A stretch of DNA of 64,000 nt, taken from assembly GCF_029223195.1 (NCBI RefSeq), contig NZ_JARHUF010000013.1:1-64000 (forward strand), written 5' to 3'. Below are positions 47,601-55,383 of this stretch, piece after piece (positions within the stretch are counted from its first letter, which is position 1; every line of letters starts with the position of its first letter). Both the position numbers and the translations under genes were made by a program. The stretch comes from Vibrio sp. CAU 1672. Its GTDB lineage: Bacteria; Pseudomonadota; Gammaproteobacteria; Enterobacterales; Vibrionaceae. Under the pieces are notes generated by a model. That model had not been told where the DNA came from. It ran no database searches and was given only the letters and a program-made list of their open reading frames with translations.

Positions 47601-48092
47601 TTATCTTTCCTCACGGTTGGTGTTGCGGTTGCTGTGACTCAGGCAGTTCAGCCATGCCTGAAGGTATTCCCCATCATGTTGAATATAACCGGCATAGCGA
47701 TAGCTGATCCGGTTATTTATCACCACCATACTGGCAGGTAACCCCTGAAAGCCTAACTGATGCAGCCTGGCCAAATCCGGTTCGGTGGTTTTGGCCAGGT
47801 GGCGAATACCTAATTGTTTATACCGGGTGTCAATTGCCTCAGGATTATCTCCCAGATGGATGGTGTCGATGGCGTAGTCGTCGGCGTTTGCGATGCGATC
47901 GAGCATCGGCAGCTCTTTTAGGCAAGGCGGGCACCATACTGCCCACAGGTTTACCAGAGTTACGGGGTGGCTACTACCCGGCCAGGTTTGAGTGCCGTCA
48001 AGCTCGGTGAAGCCGTCGGGTGGCGTACAGGGCTGAGCAACGGCCGAAGCCGTGAGCAGTAACAGACTAAAAGTCGGGGTGAGCTTATTCAT
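47601..48092 (-). CDS. TlpA/ResA-like thioredoxin-fold periplasmic protein
   Basis: About 163 residues from the ATG at 48092 (MNKLTPTFSLLLLTASAVAQ, a signal peptide); a longer frame from 48119 lacks a signal-like start. The redox motif WCPPC lies in LVNLWAVWCPPCLKELPMLD, and the cis-Pro region is QGLPASMVV. Such proteins reduce cytochrome c apoproteins or copper-site cysteines. The start overlaps the end of the SCO remnant by 8 bases, so translation was coupled. Confidence 0.88.
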   Translation of the reverse strand: MNKLTPTFSLLLLTASAVAQPCTPPDGFTELDGTQTWPGSSHPVTLVNLWAVWCPPCLKELPMLDRIANADDYAIDTIHLGDNPEAIDTRYKQLGIRHLAKTTEPDLARLHQLGFQGLPASMVVINNRISYRYAGYIQHDGEYLQAWLNCLSHSNRNTNREER

Positions 48093-48345
48093 TGAGGTAT
48101 CTCTGTAAACTCTGGCCAATCTTCAGGCCGCCTTCACCGTAGCCAAACACATCAATCAGCTCTCTGTCCGGGCAACTGGTGTATCCGACTCCAATCAGCA
48201 GGTATTTATCCGGCCAGGTTTTTTCGGTTACCGTACCTAAGTTGTGCTCTTGCAGTTCAAACTGCAGTGGTGCGGCCAGTGCGCCCTGAGCCAGTAACCC
48301 CAGCGTGAGCAGGCCATAAATAAAGTAAGAGATGAGTAATCGCAT
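48085..48345 (-). pseudogene. SCO1/SenC-like protein with a large internal deletion
   Basis: An open 86-residue frame with a signal peptide (MRLLISYFIYGLLTLGLLAQ) and the start of an SCO copper-chaperone domain (KYLLIGVGYTSCPD). It then jumps directly to what looks like the normal C-terminal end (LIDVFGYGEGGLKIGQSLQR). Around 100 residues of the thioredoxin fold, including the second Cys of the CxxxC copper motif and the distal His, are missing. No frameshift is needed, so an in-frame deletion is the best explanation. The product is unlikely to work as a chaperone. Confidence 0.7.
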
Positions 48346-48356
48346 AGTCTCTCCTG

Positions 48357-49267
48357 ATCAATGACAGATGGTGTTGGTGATCCCCATCACGATGTGATGA
48401 GGTTGTCGGAGCCCGGTATCGATAGCGGGGCGCTGCTTATTGAGCCGAATATCGTAGATGAACAGTTCACTGCTGTTTTCCTGGGTGGCAAACAGAGTTT
48501 TGGAGTCGGAAACCACCACGACTTCATTCAGCGGTTGCTTGAGCGTGAGTGTGGTTGCTGCGTTTGGCTCGGCCAGTTCGAAAATGTTGAGTGTATTTTG
48601 GCTCTCGACAATGCCGATGGTCTCCAGCCAGCCAGCCAGCCGGTACGGATCGATTTTGGTGCCTGGTCAAACTGGAACTGGTTCACCCGTTCACCGGACC
48701 AGGTATTGAAAACCTGGGCCTGACCGTTTTCTGCCACAAATACCATGTGTTCTGAATCTGAACTGACGTAAGGGCGCCAGGGCCTTGCCTGCATCGGGTA
48801 GGATTTGTATGGCGCTTCAGCAAACAGATCCCAGACGGCCACCGAGTTGGTTTGGTAGTCCGACACCATTGCCAGGCGGGCGTCTGGTGACAGGGTAATA
48901 TCCGATACCTGGCCGTCACCGAGCTGGATGGTGGTCTGCTGGCCGTCGTGATTACGATAAATCAGCGTTTTGCCGCTGTTCGCTTCGGTGACATACAGGT
49001 TATAGCCGCCGTTGTCGAAATTGAGGCTAAAAGGTGAGCGGATCGTGTCAATCGACGCGACATGTTCGTGTTTCAGCGGCTTGATGATGTCAATCCGATC
49101 CTGGCTGCTGACCGCCAGCTGTGCACCTCTTTTGCGGTCAAATCTTCAATGGTGCGGTTAATGGTGTAGTCTTCATGACCATTATCGATATCTTCTGCCG
49201 TTTGCAGCGTGGGGGCGACAAACAGGGAAGAAGCAAGGCTGACAGAAAACAGTGTAATAGGTTTCAT
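48357..49267 (-). pseudogene. Periplasmic beta-propeller (YVTN/WD40-like) protein, two frame disruptions
   Basis: Three frames in succession encode one propeller protein: a signal-bearing start (MKPITLFSVSLASSLFVAP), a long middle (NLYVTEANSGKTLIYRNHDG; QVSDITLSPDARLAMVSD), and an end (FATQENSSELFIYDIRLN) stopping at 48357. The first break lies in a T-run at 49130-49133 (one base short of frame). The second lies in a CCAG tetranucleotide array at 48624-48639, where two or five units instead of four would restore the frame. The propeller repeats resemble haem-free relatives of cytochrome d1 or amine dehydrogenase chains; the exact family is unknown. Confidence 0.8.
48624..48639. repeat. Tetranucleotide repeat (CCAG)x4 at a frameshift
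   Basis: Four perfect copies at the second break of the propeller gene. With two or with five copies the flanking frames join (TGWLETIGIVES for two); with four they do not. This is a slippage-prone site. Confidence 0.9.
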
Positions 49268-49279
49268 TTATAGAGGATG

Positions 49280-49309
49280 AAAAAGCCCTGCTGGAGGCAG
49301 CAGGGCTTT
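49280..49309 (-). terminator. Rho-independent terminator of the NhaC-type transporter gene
   Basis: On the minus strand, a 12-bp stem (aaagccctgctg/cagcagggcttt) with a 4-base loop is followed by T residues. Confidence 0.85.
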
Positions 49310-49329
49310 ATTTTGCATAGTTGGCCTGA

Positions 49330-50805
49330 TTAAGCGATAACCAGGAAGAAAATACAGGTGGCGACGATACCAATCAGGGCGTACGGGAACTGAGTGGTGG
49401 CGTGTTGCATTGAGGTACAGCCAGAACCTTGCGCAGACAGGACGGTTGAGTCACTGAAGAAGCACGAGTGGCTGCCGGCCGCCGATGCAGAGAGCAGCGC
49501 TGCAACCGTGAGGTGAAGTGGTACGCCAAGCTGTTCACCAAGCGGCAGTACAATCGGCATGGCAACAGCAAACGTACCCCATGATGATGCGGTGGCAAAG
49601 ACCAAAGCACCGGTGATCATAAAGATGATGGCCGGGAAGTACGAAGCGGATAAGTAAGGACTCACGGTTTCAATCACGTATTGCGTGACGCCCAGCGAAT
49701 CGTTAACGTTTTTCAGCATAAAACCGCCGATCACGGTCGCCAGTGGTAGTAGCATCACCTTGATGCCGTCATAAACCGCTTCGAACATATCGTTCATCGA
49801 GATGAGCTTTTGCGCTCCGTAGAAACAGATGGTGAAGATAATCGCGACAAACACCCCGGCCAGCAGATCAATACCGAAATACCAGCTGGCAGCCACTAGT
49901 ACGACCATCGGCAGCAGGAAGTTAACCAGACCGACAGTCGGACTGGTGTGGGCTGAGACATCGGCACCAAAGTCGATGTCGGTGGCGCCGTCCGGGCGAA
50001 CCTGACCATTTTTGGCACGCTGTTCTGCTTGTTTCATTGCGCCCAGGTCCGGGAGTTTTTCCATGGCAACCAACAACACAATCAGCAGTGTAACCCAGCC
50101 ATAAGCCATGTAAGGGATAGCTTCAATGTACGCTTTGATGCCCTGGCCGCTTTCCGCCACACCATTGGCTTCCAGCAATGAGCTGAAGAAAATCGCCCAG
50201 GTAGAGATTGGCACCAGGATACAGATAGGTGCCGCCGTTGAATCAACCAGATAAGAAAGTTTCTCGCGTGAAATCTGGTAACCATCAGTGACTTTCTTCA
50301 TCGAAGAGGAGATGGCAATCGCATTGAGGTAGTCATCGATAAAGATCAAAATGCCGAGGAAAAAGGTCATCAACATAGACTGTTTACGGCTTTTGACTTT
50401 GGTGACCAGCATGTCTGAGAAACTAAGGATACTGCCGCCTTTCTCCAGTATCGCGATCAGCCCGCCCATCAGGCCACAGACCAGAATGATCCAGGCGATG
50501 GTCTCGTTCATCATCACATCCATCGAGATACCGACGATCTGCTCGACCGCCTCTGCCGGGTTGAGCAGCAGCACACCGGCGATGGTGCCGCTGAACAGCG
50601 CCTCGACCGTTCTGTGGGTGGTAAGAGCGAAAACCAGTACCAGTGCGGTGGGAAGAAGACTCATCCACCCGTAGGCTTGCCCTTCTTCATGGGTCAGGCC
50701 GATGGAGGTAAATAAGATGAAAGTTGCCACAACCAGCAGGGTGACCAAAATGTGTTGGCTGTTTGTTTTCAGCGGCGCGTCCAGCGCCTTAGTTTGCGTC
50801 GTCAT
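49330..50805 (-). CDS. NhaC-type Na+/H+ antiporter family transporter
   Basis: About 491 residues from the ATG at 50805, which lies 10 bases after aagga; the ATG at 50814 is too close to that site. It has about 11-12 membrane helices and NhaC-family landmarks FFLGILIFIDDYLNAIAISS and SSWGTFAVAMPIVLPLGEQL, with SHSCFFSDSTVLSAQGSGC near the end. NhaC relatives next to amino-acid or polyamine genes are often nutrient carriers. It lies 19 bases downstream of puuA on the same strand, so putrescine, agmatine or GABA uptake is a reasonable inference. Confidence 0.88.
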   Translation of the reverse strand: MTTQTKALDAPLKTNSQHILVTLLVVATFILFTSIGLTHEEGQAYGWMSLLPTALVLVFALTTHRTVEALFSGTIAGVLLLNPAEAVEQIVGISMDVMMNETIAWIILVCGLMGGLIAILEKGGSILSFSDMLVTKVKSRKQSMLMTFFLGILIFIDDYLNAIAISSSMKKVTDGYQISREKLSYLVDSTAAPICILVPISTWAIFFSSLLEANGVAESGQGIKAYIEAIPYMAYGWVTLLIVLLVAMEKLPDLGAMKQAEQRAKNGQVRPDGATDIDFGADVSAHTSPTVGLVNFLLPMVVLVAASWYFGIDLLAGVFVAIIFTICFYGAQKLISMNDMFEAVYDGIKVMLLPLATVIGGFMLKNVNDSLGVTQYVIETVSPYLSASYFPAIIFMITGALVFATASSWGTFAVAMPIVLPLGEQLGVPLHLTVAALLSASAAGSHSCFFSDSTVLSAQGSGCTSMQHATTQFPYALIGIVATCIFFLVIA

Positions 50806-50823
50806 AGTGTGCATTTCCTTTTG

Positions 50824-52167
50824 TTATGCTGAGTGCAACATCCAGTCGATTTCCAAAGGGGTGATGGCTCGTTCAAACTCCTCGAGTTCACTCCGTTTAC
50901 AAGCTAAGTACAAATCGATAAATTCCCAGGTGATGTAATGAGCCAGTTCACTGCGTTCTAACTGTTCGAGTGCTTCTGACATGCGCACCGGCAAGTCAAT
51001 GGCATCATCACTGAGGTCGGGAGGACATTGGTCTTTGGTATAGTTATCACTCGCTAATACTGCGGAAAGTACTACGGCAGCGAGAATGTAAGGATTAACG
51101 TCAGCTCCGGCGATGCGGTGTTCAATCCGGCGGTTTTTACTGTCACTGATTGGTACACGCAAGGCCACACCACGATGGTTGATCCCCCAGTCGGCTTTAG
51201 TCGGAACATAAGCGCCGGGGACAAAGCGGCGGTAAGAGTTAACGTTAGGACAAATCAAAGCCATGGAATCGGATGTTTGAGCAAGCATCGCTGCCATGGT
51301 TTGATAAAACAGGTCACTGGCCTGGCCGTCTGGCTGGCTGAAGTGATTATTGCCCACTGCATCGAGCAAGCTCAGATGGATATGCATGCCATTGCCCGCT
51401 TCTTCGGTAAATGGTTTGGCCATAAAGGTGGCGTCGAAGCCATGCTGGTGAGCGATTTGGCGGATCAGGCGTTTGGCAATAATGATTTCATCGCAGACCC
51501 GGAGCACATCCTTGGAGTGATTAAAGTTGATTTCAAACTGGCCGGGGGCCGATTCAGACAGTGCCCCGGAGGTGTTTAGCCCCTGTTCTTGTGCGACCTG
51601 GTTCAGGTCAGAGAGAAAATCAGCATAGTCATCAAGTCCATTTAAATCATAGACTTCGGTATCCTTTTCCCGCGTCTTTTTCTTGGGGTTGATTGCGGTG
51701 AGCAGTTCGCCGTTGTCGCCGCGCGTTTTGTCAATTAGGTAAAATTCCAGTTCAAGCGCCACGCAGGGATACTGGCCTCTGGCGTGCAGCTGGCCGAGCA
51801 TGTTCGCTAAGATATTACGGATAAATAGCGGGCTGGGGTTGGCTCCGGTTTCATCCATCATGCTCAACATTAACTGCCCGACCTGCTCTTTGGCGGTCGG
51901 CATTAAGGTGTTGGCGATCGGGAAGCACATGTTGTCCGGTTCGCCGAGATCTTCGCCAAGGCCGGCGGACTCAACCACATTACCTTTGGTGTCGAGAGTA
52001 ATAGTAGATAGGGGCAGTGCGACGCCTTTGTGCAATTTCTCCAGGACTGAGACCGGAATGCGTTTTCCTCTTGGCGTGGCGTTAATGTCGGTGAAAATGA
52101 GGTCAACAAATTCAATCTCGGGCCATTGCTGTCTAAAATTTTCAACTTCCTGTAAATACGATTCCAT
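50824..52167 (-). CDS. puuA: Gamma-glutamylputrescine synthetase
   Basis: A 447-residue glutamine-synthetase-fold enzyme. Landmarks: FVDLIFTDINATPRGKRIP at the N-terminus, ALELEFYLID and GALSESAPGQFEIN as metal-binding Glu segments, and GNGMHIHLSL and RRIEHRIAGADVNPY of the active site. PuuA ligates glutamate to putrescine with ATP, the first step of the Puu pathway. Context (puuD, puuR, puuC, puuB divergent) decides between PuuA and other GS-like ligases. It is transcribed together with the NhaC-type gene. Confidence 0.95.
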   Translation of the reverse strand: MESYLQEVENFRQQWPEIEFVDLIFTDINATPRGKRIPVSVLEKLHKGVALPLSTITLDTKGNVVESAGLGEDLGEPDNMCFPIANTLMPTAKEQVGQLMLSMMDETGANPSPLFIRNILANMLGQLHARGQYPCVALELEFYLIDKTRGDNGELLTAINPKKKTREKDTEVYDLNGLDDYADFLSDLNQVAQEQGLNTSGALSESAPGQFEINFNHSKDVLRVCDEIIIAKRLIRQIAHQHGFDATFMAKPFTEEAGNGMHIHLSLLDAVGNNHFSQPDGQASDLFYQTMAAMLAQTSDSMALICPNVNSYRRFVPGAYVPTKADWGINHRGVALRVPISDSKNRRIEHRIAGADVNPYILAAVVLSAVLASDNYTKDQCPPDLSDDAIDLPVRMSEALEQLERSELAHYITWEFIDLYLACKRSELEEFERAITPLEIDWMLHSA

Positions 52168-52511
52168 TTTTAGTTCTCCAGATAGCCTGATGAGCAGCGA
52201 GCTAAAAATAATTGGGTTAACATTTAAGTTACATTTATAAGACTAAAGTATTAAGCCATTCAATTATTTTCTTGTTTTACAGTTATTTGCATTGATTTAA
52301 CTGTGTTTGGTTGGTTTGTGTTTGGGTTAAAATGTTAACTATTTTGTAACAGCTGGCGCTGTTTTGCTCAATATAATGAGCATAAATCGCTGCTTTTTTG
52401 GCCAAAAGAGTGGGATGGATCACGAAATGGTCATAATATCGAACATTGGTGTTGATAATTTTGTACACGGTTTGTAGTGTGTTTGTTAAATAAATTGAAC
52501 GCGGAAACACT
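52168..52511. promoter_or_regulatory. Divergent puuA/puuD control region
   Basis: A 344-base AT-rich region between divergent puuA and puuD must hold both promoters. It contains gttaacattt (52216-52225) and its exact inverse aaatgttaac (52330-52339), each attached to ttgggttaa, plus a PuuR-like word listed separately. No gene fits here. Confidence 0.6.
52368..52382. promoter_or_regulatory. Candidate PuuR operator
   Basis: tcaatataatgagca differs at three positions (one within the last 13 bases) from the E. coli PuuR recognition word AAAATATAATGAACA as I recall it. It lies about 130 bases upstream of puuD and 200 bases upstream of puuA. A weaker relative (ataatatcgaacatt) is at 52433-52447. 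PuuR is encoded two genes away. Confidence 0.5.
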
Positions 52512-53258
52512 ATGACTGAAGCAAGAAAACCGATCATTGGTATCGTGAGCTGCGCAAAAGAGTTGGGTGGTTACCAAATCCAGGCGGTTAACGACTTTTA
52601 TCTGCGTGCGGTCAAAGACTTTGGTGGCTTACCTTTAATGCTGGCGCCAGAGATGACCGGGGAGGACGCTGCCACCCTGTTGGAGTTGTGTGACGGTCTG
52701 TTATTTCCCGGCAGTCATTCAAATGTCGCACCGCATCGCTATAACGCGACGCATGTGGAAACCAAAACCGATGAAGCCCGTGACGAACTAGCGCTGAATC
52801 TTATCCGCCAGGCGGTGGATAAAGACATTCCATGTCTGGGTATTTGCCGTGGTTTTCAGGAAATGAACGTGGCCTTGGGGGGCAGCCTCAACCCGGCGGT
52901 GCATGAATTTGGTTTTAACGATCATCGCGAAAATCCCGTTGAGAATTTTGACGAAAAATATGCCCCTGCTCACGCGGTTTTGGTCCAGAAGCAAAGCCTG
53001 TTTGAACAGTGGCTGGTCAATAACCACTGGGATACGACGACCTTGTTTGAAGTTAATACGCTGCACAATCAGGGGGTTGATAAGCTGGCACCCGGACTAC
53101 AAATCGAAGCCAAAGCGCCCGATGGCTTAATTGAGGCGTTCAGTCTTCCGGGACAGAAATTTTTCATCGGCGTGCAGTGGCACCCAGAATGGAAAGCAAA
53201 AACCAATCATTTCTCTCAGATTTTGTTCAAAGAATTTATCATGGCAGCCTCTCTTTAA
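52512..53258 (+). CDS. puuD: Gamma-glutamyl-gamma-aminobutyrate hydrolase
   Basis: A 248-residue class-I glutaminase-like (peptidase C26) enzyme. The nucleophile Cys is in CLGICRGFQEMNVALGG, and the His/Glu pair is in GVQWHPEWK. It releases glutamate from gamma-glutamyl-GABA, giving GABA. It is the first gene of the plus-strand polyamine operon and has gcgga upstream of the ATG. Confidence 0.95.
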   Translation: MTEARKPIIGIVSCAKELGGYQIQAVNDFYLRAVKDFGGLPLMLAPEMTGEDAATLLELCDGLLFPGSHSNVAPHRYNATHVETKTDEARDELALNLIRQAVDKDIPCLGICRGFQEMNVALGGSLNPAVHEFGFNDHRENPVENFDEKYAPAHAVLVQKQSLFEQWLVNNHWDTTTLFEVNTLHNQGVDKLAPGLQIEAKAPDGLIEAFSLPGQKFFIGVQWHPEWKAKTNHFSQILFKEFIMAASL

Positions 53259-53274
53259 TTTAGGAGCTGCATGA

Positions 53275-53832
53275 ATGGACAATCATCAGATTGGTAAAAA
53301 TATTGTTCAGTTACGGAAACAACACGGATTGTCGCAACGAGAACTCGCCGAGCGCGCAGGTATTACACACAGCGCCATCTCTTCGATAGAGAACGGAAAG
53401 GTCAGCCCTTCGGTGAGCTCGTTGCAAAAAATAGTTAACGTTTTTTCATTATCACTTTCTGAGTTTTTCACCTTTGAACAATCGCAAAGTGACGAAGTAA
53501 AAGTGGTAATCACACCGGAAGAGTTAATTGAAATGGGCAGCGAGTCGGTTTCGATGAAACTGGTGAGTAACGGCAGCAAAGATCAGGTGATTGGATTTCT
53601 GATCGAGGAGTATGCCCCACTCAGCACCACAGGTGCCGGTGAAATCAGACATGAAGGCGAAGAGATTGGTACGGTTCTGGAGGGGGAAATCACTCTGGAA
53701 TATAAAGGACAGTCTCACGTTATCAGGCAGGGTGAGTCGTACGTCATTGATACGACCCAGCCGCATAAGTTTACAAATCACACGGACAAGGCTTGTCGAA
53801 TGATAAGCGCGCATACGCCAACCACATTCTGA
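53275..53832 (+). CDS. puuR: HTH-cupin transcriptional repressor of putrescine catabolism
   Basis: A 185-residue protein: an XRE-type helix-turn-helix at residues about 8-60 (LRKQHGLSQRELAERAGITH, then SAISSIENGKVSPS) and a C-terminal cupin (GAGEIRHEGEEIGTVLEGEI, then GESYVIDTTQPHKFTNH). PuuR represses puu promoters and is relieved by putrescine. It starts 16 bases after puuD with taggag upstream, so it is autoregulated if the operator upstream of puuD is real. Confidence 0.95.
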   Translation: MDNHQIGKNIVQLRKQHGLSQRELAERAGITHSAISSIENGKVSPSVSSLQKIVNVFSLSLSEFFTFEQSQSDEVKVVITPEELIEMGSESVSMKLVSNGSKDQVIGFLIEEYAPLSTTGAGEIRHEGEEIGTVLEGEITLEYKGQSHVIRQGESYVIDTTQPHKFTNHTDKACRMISAHTPTTF

Positions 53833-53868
53833 GTGGGCCTTGCCTTGTTGTGATAACAAGGAGAGCGT

Positions 53869-55353
53869 ATGAAAACCCAAGAGCAATGGCTAGAGCTTAA
53901 ACAACATCTTAACATTGAAAGCAGGGCGTACATCAACGGCGAATACAGTTCCGCCAAGAGTGGCCAAACGCTGGAAGTCATCAATCCGGCTACCGATGAA
54001 AAGCTGACAGAGATTGCCCGCTGTCAGCAACAGGATGTGGATCTTGCGGTTAAATGCGCTCGACAAGCTTTTCAGGCTGGTCAATGGAGCCAGAGTGCGC
54101 CGGTACAGCGTAAAAAAATACTCAATAAGTTTGCTGATTTGATTGATCAGCACCGCGATGAGCTCGCGCTGCTTGAAACCCTCGATACCGGTAAACCGAT
54201 CGCCCACAGTGTGTCGACTGATATTCCCGGTGCGGCCAATTCCCTGCGCTGGTATGCCGAAGCGATCGACAAAGTGTATGGTGAACTCGCTCCGACTGAG
54301 CAGAATGTTCACGCCTATATTTCTCATCAGCCAATCGGGGTGGTGGCGGCCGTGGTCCCCTGGAACTTCCCGCTGTGGCTGGCGTGCTGGAAACTTGGGC
54401 CTGCGCTTGCCGCCGGCAATAGTGTGATCCTTAAACCTTCCGAAAAATCCTCTCTTACCGCGATTTATCTGGGCCAGTTGGCGGCACAGGCGGGTCTGCC
54501 AAACGGTGTCTTTCAGGTTATCACCGGTTACGGCCACGAGGTGGGTGATGCACTGGCGAAACATGATGATGTGGACTGTATCGCCTTTACCGGTTCTACC
54601 CGTATCGCTGGCCAGTTGATGGTTCGTTCCGGTGAATCGAATCTGAAACGAGTGTTCGCCGAAGCCGGTGGCAAAAATGCCAATATTGTTTTTGATGATT
54701 GTGATGATCTGGATCGCGCGGCCGCTGAAACTGCCGCCGGCTGTTTCTATAACCAGGGCGAGGTGTGTGTGGCGGCGACTCGTCTGCTGGTCCATGAAAG
54801 CATCAAAGACCGCTTTGTCGATAAGGTCATTTCCGCTGCCCGGGCCTTTATGCCTAAAGATCCGATGGATACGTCATCCTCAATGGGCGCATTGATCGAC
54901 CAGGAGCACAAGGCGAAAGTGTTGCAATACATAGACCTGGGCCAATCGGAAGGGGCGGTGCTGCGCTGCGGCGGTGACGTGCAAGGCCCCGGCGCGTTTG
55001 TTGAGCCGACTATCCTCGACAACGTGGACAACAAAATGCGGGTTGCCCAGGAAGAAATTTTTGGCCCGGTTTTGTGTGTGATTCCCTTTAAAGATGAAGC
55101 TCAGGCCATCGCGATCGCCAACGATTCAAAGTATGGCCTCGGTGCGGCACTGTGGAGCAGTAACATCAACCGCGTACACCGCGTTGCCAAGCAACTTCAG
55201 GCCGGATCGGTCTGGGTAAATAACTACAACGAAGGTGACATGACCGTCCCGTTTGGCGGATTCAAAATGAGTGGTAATGGCCGTGACAAGTCATTACACG
55301 CTATCGAAAAATTCACTGAAACTAAAACGACTTGGATTCGTCTTCACCCTTAA
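53869..55353 (+). CDS. puuC: Gamma-glutamyl-gamma-aminobutyraldehyde dehydrogenase
   Basis: A 494-residue aldehyde dehydrogenase. The catalytic Glu lies in RVFAEAGGKNANIVF and the Cys in YNQGEVCVAATRLLV; the cofactor region is VVPWNFPLWLACWKLGPALA. It oxidises gamma-glutamyl-gamma-aminobutyraldehyde to gamma-glutamyl-GABA. Position between puuR and puuB supports PuuC over other aldehyde dehydrogenases. aaggag precedes the ATG. Confidence 0.94.
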   Translation: MKTQEQWLELKQHLNIESRAYINGEYSSAKSGQTLEVINPATDEKLTEIARCQQQDVDLAVKCARQAFQAGQWSQSAPVQRKKILNKFADLIDQHRDELALLETLDTGKPIAHSVSTDIPGAANSLRWYAEAIDKVYGELAPTEQNVHAYISHQPIGVVAAVVPWNFPLWLACWKLGPALAAGNSVILKPSEKSSLTAIYLGQLAAQAGLPNGVFQVITGYGHEVGDALAKHDDVDCIAFTGSTRIAGQLMVRSGESNLKRVFAEAGGKNANIVFDDCDDLDRAAAETAAGCFYNQGEVCVAATRLLVHESIKDRFVDKVISAARAFMPKDPMDTSSSMGALIDQEHKAKVLQYIDLGQSEGAVLRCGGDVQGPGAFVEPTILDNVDNKMRVAQEEIFGPVLCVIPFKDEAQAIAIANDSKYGLGAALWSSNINRVHRVAKQLQAGSVWVNNYNEGDMTVPFGGFKMSGNGRDKSLHAIEKFTETKTTWIRLHP

Positions 55354-55383
55354 GCCTACGACGATTAAGAAAGGAATATCTCT

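Noticed and set aside
53890-54795. 301-codon minus-strand ORF in puuC
   Set aside because: Antisense to a conserved aldehyde dehydrogenase; no ribosome-binding site or family match.
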